From: Ampullaceana balthica | Taxonomy: Eukaryota; Mollusca; Gastropoda; Lymnaeidae | Direction of reading: 5' to 3' | Assembly (NCBI GenBank): GCA_944989445.1 | Contig: CALYLW010000320.1 | Location: forward strand, 799,501 to 863,500 | DNA: 64,000 nucleotides | Part shown: positions 11,600 through 20,262 of the stretch, piece after piece | Layout of the letters: every line of letters begins with the position of its first letter | Numbering within the stretch: position 1 is the first letter of the stretch | Position numbers and translations under genes: made by a program | The notes under the pieces: generated by a model | Seen by the model: only the letters and a program-made list of their open reading frames with translations | Databases searched by the model: none | What the model was told of the DNA's origin: nothing

Positions 11600-11960
11600 T
11601 TGTTGTTTGTCCTTCGTGATCGACGAGGACCATTCTCATCACATTACTCATGTGCTTTGGCAGCCATATGTGTCATTTGTTGGCTTATTAGCCCTATTCT
11701 TGCACGGAAGGTGCGTCCGCTTGTCGGACAAGAGATGGTTGGGATGCCATCGGGAGGCTTTCTAGCACAAGCCTTTCGGGCCTGTCGTCTGGACTCGGCA
11801 GTCTGTTGTCCGATTTTCCTCACAGAGCGTCTTTTGGGAGCCGATTTCCGACATCCGCACGACGTGCCCCGCCTTGCCATAGTTGGCACTGAATGACGCT
11901 TGTGTAAATACTGGGGAGTACTTCATAGTATTATTATATAGGTACACTTTGCTATTGCCA
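11600..11960 (-). pseudogene. LINE C-terminal fragment with zinc finger
   Basis: The minus strand encodes GHVVRMSEIGSQKT in one frame and, after a frameshift, SRRQARKACARKPPDG then ISCPTSGRTFRARIGLISQQ. This is the typical end of LINE reverse-transcriptase proteins whose C-terminus carries a C2H2-like finger (normally CPxCxRxFRARIGLISHxRTH). The second cysteine is replaced by serine and the final histidine context is altered. Frameshifted and 5'-truncated. Confidence 0.7.
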
Positions 11961-12009
11961 TGTAGATGAACTAGGATTACATCCATATGACTATACAATT
12001 ATATAAATA

Positions 12010-12439
12010 ACTAGCGTATCACCCGTCAAAAATGACGGAAGGTTTCAAAATAAATTAATGATTAGCGTAGCTTATGTGTAATGTACTGTCCTTTATGTTG
12101 TTATTATGGTATGAATGGTTATTTAATTATTATATGTATGTTATGATCTCCATGTAAAGCGCTGTGAGCCCGGTTCCTTGCTGGGATACAGCGCTATATA
12201 AATTATCAATTATTATTATTATTATTATAAATATACATCAGATTAAAAAATAACGTAATACAGAACTTTCATTATTTTATTTATTTTTATTTCATTCATT
12301 TATTATCATATTGAACAATTTTATGCGGAACGTTCGAAAAGAGTTATATTTGGTGCAGTAATTTTTGGTGCGCACTTTTGAACAAATCAGCATTACATCC
12401 AAGAAGCATTACATCCATTACGGGAATTATGTATGTTGA
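12010..12439 (-). mobile_element. short Helitron (TCAACATAC family), copy 2, with insert
   Basis: Homologous to 10969-11215 over both ends. The 3' terminus has a perfect 6-bp hairpin CCGTCA-TTTT-TGACGG, then GTGATACG and CTAGT, with T following, a textbook Helitron end. A ~175-bp insert at about 12054-12230 interrupts it. The insert ends in GCGCTATATAAATTATCAAT and an (ATT)n tail, like the 3' end of a SINE or LINE. Confidence 0.6.
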
Positions 12440-13482
12440 TGATTGAAACTAGGATTACAAGTGTGCTACACTAGCACAGATAACAATAAAATTAAAGATA
12501 TACGACAATATAGACAACACTACAGATCCATTAGTGCGACAGTAACAAAGATAAAACTAGGGCTACAGCGTACACAAAATAAACATCCCGGTAGGCCTAC
12601 ATGCTTGATTCTCACCAATCACTGACCAGCAGATCGTATAGGGCTGGCTGTGGGCTTATGGTGACCTTGGCATTGTCACAGCAATGTTCATATTGACAAA
12701 AGATTGTCGTGAAGATTTCTACTCGGGGATCGCTAAACAGATGTTTCCCCTTGACGCAGATGAACAACCCGAGAATACCTTTTAACGGCCTTGAGACGTC
12801 ACACGGCTACCGCAACTCCGTAAGTCATGAGGTCGTTTCGATACCTCATGAGCAGTATCGTTTCAAGTTTCAATGATAGATCAAAAGAAAATCATCTATA
12901 AGAGTAATCGTACTGACATATTTGGCCCAGTGTCTACAATACAAAACAATTCTTGCCCTGACACCAAGAAAGAGATAGATCTACCAATGTTGGCCTTGTG
13001 TCAACAGTAGATACAAATTTTAAGGTCTGTCATGTTTAGTTATCATTACAGAATCAATAGTTTTTTTGTTATGTTTTTTTTAAAATTTGGATGTGTCTGT
13101 ATTGACGTTTAAACTTTACTAGAGGTATATGTTAATATGCCCAGGTCAAGTCGAACAGATCTATGGTTGAAGTTGAGTCGCAAACACACGAGTTTGGTGA
13201 CACAATTGAGAACGGGGCATTGCCTAACCAACTAATACTTCAACTGGCTAGAACACAACAGGGACTCAAACTGTCGGCATTGCAGCCTAGCCTCTGAGAC
13301 AGTGGTGCTGAGACCTGTTGACTTCGTGCCCCGCGCTGGACAAAGCCGTGAAGGTTAGGGCGGCGAATGAGTGCTACGCTCAGACAATGTTGTATGGCAC
13401 TGCTCAGCAGATGTAGCAGGTTGCATAACAGATGGAGCAGGTTGCCCAACAGATGGAGCAGGTTGCTCGGGTTGCAGCCAGA
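12440..13482. other. spacer, nothing recognised
   Basis: No supported gene. At 13405-13480 a few 20-bp degenerate repeats (CAGATGGAGCAGGTTGC) precede the next array. Confidence 0.4.
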
Positions 13483-13685
13483 GTTTTAAGAGAGTGATCT
13501 CAAGGTTTTAAGAGAGTGATCTCAGTTTTAAGAGAGTGATCTCAAGGTTTTAAGAGAGTGATCTCAAGGTTTTAAGAGAGTGATCTCAAGGTTTTAAGAG
13601 AAGGATCTCAAGGTTTTAAGAGAGTGATCTCAAGGTTTTAAGAGAGTGATCTCAAGGTTTTAAGAGAGTGATCTCAAGGTTTCAG
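13483..13685. repeat. minisatellite, 22-bp unit
   Basis: About nine tandem copies of TTTTAAGAGAGTGATCTCAA plus GG. One unit lacks AAGG and one has GAAGGATCTC. The internal GAGAGTGATCTC is a near palindrome. Confidence 0.9.
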
Positions 13686-13728
13686 GATAATGAGACTGGA
13701 CTAGACATTTAGAATAGTTAAATGTCTG

Positions 13729-13927
13729 CAGAGGCGTCACTAGTGGGACTGGGTGGTGCGGACCGCGCCGAATGACACCATCACAAGGGGTGACACCAAA
13801 ATTTAAAATTCTATATGTTCCCGTTATTTGGCACTGGCAGACTCGTAGAAGTTCTATGGGATAAGTCGTGAAGGGGTGACGCCATGCGCTACTGCACTGG
13901 GTGACACCAACTCTAGGGACGCCACTG
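13729..13927. mobile_element. hAT MITE, 199 bp, derivative of the 3.6-kb element at 59873
   Basis: Ends CAGAGGCGTCACTAG and CTAGGGACGCCACTG are inverted repeats. The flanks AATGTCTG (13721-13728) and ATTGTCTG (13928-13935) are an 8-bp target duplication with one mismatch. Both subterminal regions match the ends of the element at 59873-63477, for example GGGGTGACACC on one side and AAGGGGTGAC followed by GCCATG on the other. It has no coding capacity. Confidence 0.85.
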
Positions 13928-14070
13928 ATTGTCTGACTTGACCAGCATACATTCCTTTGCTCTAGTTTTAGTAGGTTAAAAATTATTTTTCCCCATTAGA
14001 TTATTCATGTCAAAAAGAATTTTAAACTTTTATTTTGTAGGCTACAAGGTTACAGAGAATACCAACACTT

Positions 14071-14094
14071 ATGGGATCACACAATAGTCGCTGA
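14071..14094 (+). promoter_or_regulatory. upstream ORF overlapping the GPCR start codon
   Basis: A seven-codon ORF, MGSHNSR, starts at 14071. Its TGA at 14092-14094 shares the A with the GPCR ATG (TGATG). It lies downstream of a plausible acceptor (TTTATTTTGTAG ending 14040), so it should be in the 5' leader. Such termination-reinitiation overlaps commonly tune translation of receptor mRNAs. That role is inferred here. Confidence 0.45.
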
Positions 14095-17000
14095 TGGCTC
14101 AAAACTGCTGTGACCCGTTGCCAAGCTTTGAGTTATGGTACTCCCTGGACTACGTCAACGAAGATGTGGATTCACACCACAGGAATTACAGTGTCGGCGA
14201 CCACGAGCTTGTAGGGGACGCTCATATCATCGACACTCATTCAGCGGCGTACATCACGAGTGGTTTGCTGTGGGTGTATGCGGCGCCGTTTGTTCTCGTC
14301 ATAGGTGGGTCAAACGTCGTTGAGTACTGTGGAGGTGGGCGTGGGGTGGGAGGAGTCACTCGAAATGAAGTCAAGGACGAAATTAAATTATACCCAATGA
14401 GGAGTGAGCCCAATGTCTTTAGCGCGTCTTGGGAACAGAAAGAATGTGTGTTTCTGTAGTAGAGCGTAGCTGACGATAGGTATAATAGCGTAGATAGAGA
14501 GAAGTTCAGTAAGATATGAGGGGCATGAGTCGGAAAATTAGTTTTTTTAAATAGTACATTTTTAATCAATGCGTGCTCGTACAAGAAGGCAATAACGTAA
14601 AAGATGTAGTGGATTGATATTTTCACGTCTTTTTGCCTTAAGAACTAGCCTTACAGCTGGATTTTTGACATTTTTAGCAAACGTGATTGGGAGCATGAAT
14701 TAAAATAAGTTGCGGCAACAAAAAAAAGAGCGACTGGTTACAAAGGCAAGGACCTCATTAATGGTTAATAAATTTATGTTTTACTCGCTTCCTTGTGTGG
14801 ACGTGTGAGTGTTCTTACAAAAGTTGTTTAACATTATTTTATTGTTATCATGGTCATAGAACAATCATGGTGAATAATTTTTACATTGAAATTTTGAATT
14901 TATTTTTAGAAACTTGAAAGACAAGATTATACAATATAATTAATCACCCCCCCCCACCCCACCCCACCCCCCAAAAAAAACACAATAATAAACAACAAAA
15001 AAAACGAAAAGAATATCTTCAAATATTGTGTAATTTTAATGGTGCCAAGAGAATGAAGATCTAATGAAGATAATCTACATCTCCAGGGACGATCGGCAGC
15101 GTTTTGTCTCTTCTCGTCCTGTGTCGGAAGTCCATGAGGAGCCAGACAACAATGTTCTATCTAGCCGTGCTGGCTGTCACTGACCTCATGGTATTATACA
15201 CCGGACTTGTCAGGTCATTATCAAATTGTGTTTGTATGAACGTGGTGACCCTGGTGTCAGCTATCCGGTCACATGATCACGTGTTCTCATACACCTGGCT
15301 CCTCAGGTCATTATCAGATTATCTTTGTTAGGAAATGGTGGCTCTTCCGTCACGGGATCTTATCTTATCTATACAGACGCTGCTTCTATGCAGAAGATAA
15401 TTGCGTCCACAAACCATGACGGATGATCTGTTGGCAAGCGTTCGCAAGCCACCGCTTTGAGGGTTCCACGCCATACCCAGCCGCCTAACTAGTGTTAGGT
15501 ACCCATTCAAAGCTGGGTGACTCAAAGACGCCCTAGGCCCCGGGAACAAATCCTTGGGTTCACATGGATTCGAACCCGTGACCATCGGTACGCCAGTCGA
15601 GCTGCCACTCGACCACCATCATTTGATCACATAGGGCCTCGAATAAAAGGATACCCCAAAGTTGTTAGTTTGTTTTTTGTTGTCTTTTTTACCTAATTGG
15701 AAAGTTACTTTAATTACTCGAAAAAGCAAGGTTTCTCCCAAATTCAAGTTACATTTGCTCAGTGAAAAACTGTTGATTAATTATTTATTTATTTATTAAA
15801 TTAATAGTGTTGCGTAATGAAACTTTTTCGAGTCAAAGGAAAAGAATTTGACATTTCTTTTTTGCATACGTTTTTTCTTCTTTTTTTCCCCCTTATCTTG
15901 TAATAGACTCTGTTTAAAGATTATAAAATAATTTTAAGAAGATATAATTCAGTTTTGAATGGGAAACTGGTTGAAAAGTTTATAATTTCCTTTGTTAGTA
16001 CAGACTGTGGCTAGAACATGCACACAACATCTACCTGCGACTGTATTCAGACCCAGCTTGCAAGCTGCACACTTTTGTCGTGTACATATCTCTGGATTGT
16101 TCGGGTAAGTGAACAGCTAAATTATAATATTGTCGTTACAGAAAACATCTACGAGTCATTTAATTTTTTTTAAGATGAGGCCGCGGGCCAGATAAAATTT
16201 AAGCGTGGGCCGAATTTGACACGCGGGCCGCACTTTGGACACCCCTGCCCTTATGGTATTGAGTAATAAATGAATAATGCTGCTTGTCATCAGTGAGATC
16301 AGATGCTCGTTTAGGGCGATAGCCCACTGTCCCTGTATTGTTTATAATAAAATCCATCATCTGCCCTGTCTTCTAGCATGGATCCTCGTGGCCGTGTCGG
16401 TTGACCGCTGCCTGTACGTGACCTGGCCGCATCGCGCGAAGATCTGGTGCACAATACGCAACGCTCGCATCACGGTGACCGCCATAGCCGGGACCATCTG
16501 CCTCGTCAACCTCCACTTCTTCTGGACCTACCAACTAGAGGGTGACGAACACGACCGCATCTACAGCAACGGCAACAAGAAGTGCTACGCGGTGACCACC
16601 TCTCCTTTTACTGTCAGGTAAACAACAACAATGACACATTTTTAAGAACATAAAGTATGATAGAAGGGTGATAGAAAAATCCTACTTAAAGGCATATGTA
16701 ATGGTGCACAGCACGTATCCACCACATACATATACTTATCATATACCCATAATCGATCTCATATCGGTTTGAGGTTCGTGGGAATGAAGACATGTTTCTG
16801 GTGCACTCTTCCCTGTAATTTTACAACGTTCATAAATTGTTGGAGCAAAGTGTCTGCATCTATTTTATTATACAAAAGAAAGCGAGTAGCCTAAACAGAT
16901 GCGTTGGTCTCAACGTATCGATTCAGTGCCACGATCAAGTAAGGACTGGGTGGTTGACATCTCATTTGATAAACTCAAAGTAAAATAAAGATACGTTTAA

Positions 17001-19688
17001 AGATTGGGTCTCACAAAGTTCGCGTCTAAACATTTTATCTCAGTCTTACCAACGGGTGCAACGTGAAACAGTTAAGTCTTAAAATTCCTGTGTTCCCTTC
17101 GACACGAATAACATCCAGATTCATTCGATTCGAAAACATTAACTTTAATATTTTACACGTTGACTTTATTGACGATGGTGTCTTTACCTCCCTCCCCTCC
17201 CCCAGAGCATACACCGCAATGCGAAATCCCCCCCCCCGGGACCATGTACCCTAACAGTTGGACATTTGGACACCCAAGAAGTGTTGAAAAATGTACTCCA
17301 TGAGGGAGAAGAAGCCTCTTGTAGAAGTTTTGATTTTTTCCCACTTCAACCTGGTACCCACTTCATGTGACCCCGCCACGTACAGCCTGGTGGATCTAAC
17401 ACCTGGTACCACTTCTGTGCCCCGCCACTACAGCCTGGTGGATCTAACACCTGGTACCACTTCTGTGCCCCGCCACTACAGCCTGGTGGATCTAACACCT
17501 GGTACCACTTCTGTGCCCCGCCACTACAGCCTGGTGGATCTAACACCTGGTACCACTTCTGTGCCCCGCCACTACAGCCTGGTGGATCTAACACCTGGTA
17601 CCACTTCTGTGCCCCACCACTACAGCCTGGTGGATCTAACACCTGGTACCACTTCTGTGCCCCGCCACTACAGCCTGGTGGATCTAACACCTGGTACCAC
17701 TTCTGTGCCCCGCCACTACAGCCTGGTGGATCTAGCAATTTCGGATGTCGCAACTTAAACCCCTAAATGATTTCAAACCGGTGTCAGCGAATTCAAAAAA
17801 AAATAATTTAAAAAAATTTAATTTAAAAAAAAATAACATCTTTCACGTCAAAATCAAATGGATGAAACGTTCATTAAAATGTTGAATAGATCGCGCTCTG
17901 AGACTTATTTCCCCTCCCCATTTTACCCCATGTTAACTTTGTTTCCACCCCTCCATCTTCAGATTTGTTGAGAACGTGTGGCCCTGGATAGACCTGTGCT
18001 TCTACTGCCTGTTCCCGTTCCTCTTCATGATGATCTCCAATGCTATCATCATCAAGCAGCTGGTACGGTCGGAGAGGACCATGAAGTCGCACGCCAAACG
18101 CCTGTTCTTTAGACGGAGCCGTTCAAAGTCTGCACTCAAGACCCAGCGACAGGCCAGTGTTCAGTCCAACGACGTCATTCTGGAAACACCAGCAGATGTT
18201 CAGGCGCCTGAGAAGTGTGCGATTTCGTACATGATTTTGGGATTTTCCGGTGATCTACGCACAGTCTCCAATGTATTGCAGCAGAGATCAGAGGACGAAC
18301 AACAGATTATGAAAGGTGGGGATGCGTTTTTAACATCGACACCTGAGAGTGGTTTAGGCGCATGCGTCAACTCTTCCAACACGGAAGCACCTCCTTTAAC
18401 TGAAGCTGTGTTTGTTACGACACATCCTAAATATTGCATCGCCAGAAGTCTTTTCCCCTGTCAGCAACAGACAATTAGTCATGAGGTCATTCCTCTTGGC
18501 TTTCTTTCAGATCCAGATAGATCTGACGATCTTGTTAAGGACTACCAATGCCAAAATCTGTTGCAGCCTGGATCACGTGACTATACTAATAATAATAATA
18601 ATGATGTGGGAGTGCCCTCAAATCATGACTCGGATATTTCAAAAAGTGGGTTAAAACCTGACAAAGATTCCCACACGCTTGGAGATTTTCACAGCGCCAC
18701 ATTTAGGGGATTGCGCTCTGATCTCAGCATTCCCGATTACCAGTTATTACCGGACCCCAAACCAACAATCTCGCCTTCTAGCGTCAGTGCTACCTTTGCC
18801 TTCGGAGGGGACGACGAATACATTCTGTTAGAAACAGAGCCCCGTCCCGTGAAGAGTAGGGTCCGCTCATTCATTAAACCAAGCAGATCTCACTCCTGTA
18901 AAGTGCATCCCATGATGCGGGGTACAACTGAGAACTTCAAGCAAACCAACCGTGAGACGTCCGCTGAGACACTCCGACCAGATCTTGTAAGGGACACGAA
19001 TTATTGCAGTGATACCTGCGTAGACGGAAATATTCCCAACACTTGTCTTGAAGGGGGGATCCCGAAAGGTGATGGTGGGGGCAAACGCGGTGTGATTAAG
19101 GACTACGACGTCGGTCCTCCAACTGAGATCCACGACTTTCACACAGCTGTCACACAGCTGTCACACGAATGTCACACAACTGGCACGGACACCGAAGTCT
19201 GGAACAGGGTCGTCCTGAAAGACAAAGACACTTGCGCTAATACAAACGGTGGGGGTGGGGGTGAAGGGGCGTGTACGCGGAGAGACACCGAGGCCTCGCC
19301 TCCACGTGAATCTCCCACTAACCAACGCCGCGCATGCGCTGGTGCCGGAAGTGACCCCCCGCCCGCCACGTCTTCGAGACGGAACACGTCCAACGTCAGC
19401 ATGACGCTCGTGGTGGTGACCATGACCTTCTGGCTGCTCAACGCGCCCATCGTCATCTTCATCGTCGGCTACACCTACTGGGCGCAGGGAGCCGACGACC
19501 ATGTCCACGCTCAGCTGTTCCTGGCCTGGGCGGTGGTCAACATTCTACAGTACATCAACAACGCCATCCATTTATTTCTCTACTGCTTGACCAGTCCGAG
19601 GTTCAGGCAGGAGCTGATGACCATGCTCAAGAATCTCAGTGTCGGGGTCCAACGGTTGAAAGCACGAGTGAGCAAGAAGGATTCATAA
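14094..19688 (+). CDS. rhodopsin-like (class A) GPCR, peptide-receptor type, 5 exons
   Basis: Coding exons are 14094-14304, 15087-15213, 16004-16104, 16377-16617 and 17963-19688. They join in phase with AG/GT borders to give 801 aa. An in-frame TAG at 14085 supports the ATG at 14094. Visible features: N-glycosylation site N31; TM1 ~54-80; TM2 with D103 (D2.50); C132 paired with ECL2 C216; TM3 ending VSVDRC (156-158, DRC in place of DRY); TM4 ~178-198; TM5 ~237-260; TM6 ~705-728; TM7 ending NNAIHLFLYCLTSPRFRQEL, a variant of NPxxY. The pattern resembles molluscan FMRFamide-like/GPR139-like orphan receptors, so a plasma-membrane neuropeptide or small-ligand receptor coupling to G proteins is inferred. 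The loop between TM5 and TM6 is about 440 aa, polar, with an N run, and sits in one exon. Ligand unknown. Confidence 0.9.
15214..15306 (+). promoter_or_regulatory. alternative 93-nt in-frame extension of GPCR exon 2
   Basis: The donor context CAGGTCATTATCA at exon 2's end (15213/15214) is repeated 93 nt downstream (15306/15307). The 93 nt stay open and keep the same phase. Use of the second donor would insert 31 residues between TM2 and ECL1. About 40 bp around the two donors are similar (YTGLVR against YTWLLR when translated), so the exon end was duplicated. A stop (TAG 15329-15331) follows soon after. Confidence 0.5.
15357..15622 (-). mobile_element. tRNA-derived SINE sharing a LINE 3' tail
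   Basis: On the minus strand: a tRNA-like head with A-box-like TGGTCGAGTGGCAGCTCGAC and B-box GGGTTCGAATCC; a body with GAGTCACCCAGCTTTGAATG, GGTACCTAACACTAGTTAGG; then a tail GACGCAATTATCTTCTGCAT ... CGTCTG ... ATAAGATAAGAT. That tail matches the 3' end of the LINE at 58270-58320. It sits in GPCR intron 2, antisense to the gene. Confidence 0.7.
16178..16250 (-). mobile_element. hAT-like solo end
   Basis: The reverse complement reads GGGTGTCCAAAGTGCGGCCC then GCGTGTCAAATTCGGCCCAC, the familiar GC-rich end of hAT elements. No opposite end or target duplication was identified. It lies in GPCR intron 3. Confidence 0.5.
17348..17734. repeat. 48-bp minisatellite in GPCR intron 4
   Basis: About seven and a half copies of a 48-bp unit (TACAGCCTGGTGGATCTAAC + ACCTGGTACCACTTCTGTGC + CCCGCCAC), preceded by one degenerate copy. 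Copies are nearly identical, with one CCCACCAC variant. As 48 is a multiple of 3, both strands stay open (155 codons +, 135 codons -) with 16-residue peptide repeats. It ends about 230 bp before exon 5. No splice signals tie it to the receptor, so I treat it as non-coding. Confidence 0.9.
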
Positions 19689-19734
19689 CAAAACTGATAA
19701 TAGTCATTCGGGAGAAAGTTTTTGTTTAAAGTGA

Positions 19735-20070
19735 AGATGCGAGCACGCGTGAGAAAAAGGGAAAGAATAAGAGAGATGGATAAGAGAGAGAAAGAAAATG
19801 AGTTGATTATGGAAAGAGAGACAGAAAAACATAAATATAGAGAAAAGGATATAGAAAAGAGAGAGACAGAGACAGAGAGCGTGAGCAAGAGTGATAAAGG
19901 GAGAAAAATAGAGAGAAAGTCAGAATGAGAAAGAGAGAGACACATAGGGGAAAGTGAGAGACACAGAGAGAAAGAGAGACACAGAAAAAAGAGAGAGAGA
20001 AAGAGAGAAACATAAAGAGAAAGAAAGAGAGAGAGACACAGAGAGAAAGAGATAGGGTTAGAGATGGTGA
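19735..20070. repeat. GA-rich low-complexity tract
   Basis: Long purine-rich AGAGAGAAAG stretches directly after the GPCR stop codon, with related ORFs on both strands (RERE-rich on +, SLSLS-rich on -). These are composition artefacts. The tract probably lies in the 3' UTR or just beyond it. Confidence 0.85.
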
Positions 20071-20097
20071 TGGTGATGGGGGTATGTATGTATGTAT

Positions 20098-20262
20098 GGC
20101 ATCTGTGCGTCTACGAAAGACGATAGATTTATCTTTATGTTTGCAGCTCTTGGTGTGGCTGATGAGACCAATCCTTGAGTGGCAGTCTCTTCTGCATGTC
20201 ACACGCACGAATGCGGTGAGGCAGTGTTGCCTCCTGGCCTTCTGATTTGGGGGGGGGTGAAT
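20098..20262 (-). pseudogene. LINE C-terminal zinc-finger scrap
   Basis: The minus strand encodes CRRDCHSRIGLISHTKSCKH, the terminal finger region seen at the end of many LINE ORF2 proteins. Only about 50 codons are recognisable, and they run on directly into the purine-rich tract. Confidence 0.55.

Noticed and set aside
14237..14626. 129-codon minus-strand ORF
   Set aside because: Antisense shadow over GPCR exon 1 and intron 1, with no domain.
17346..17758. Long ORFs on both strands of a repeat as possible genes
   Set aside because: They follow entirely from a 48-bp repeat lacking stops and have no start context, splice support or homology signal.
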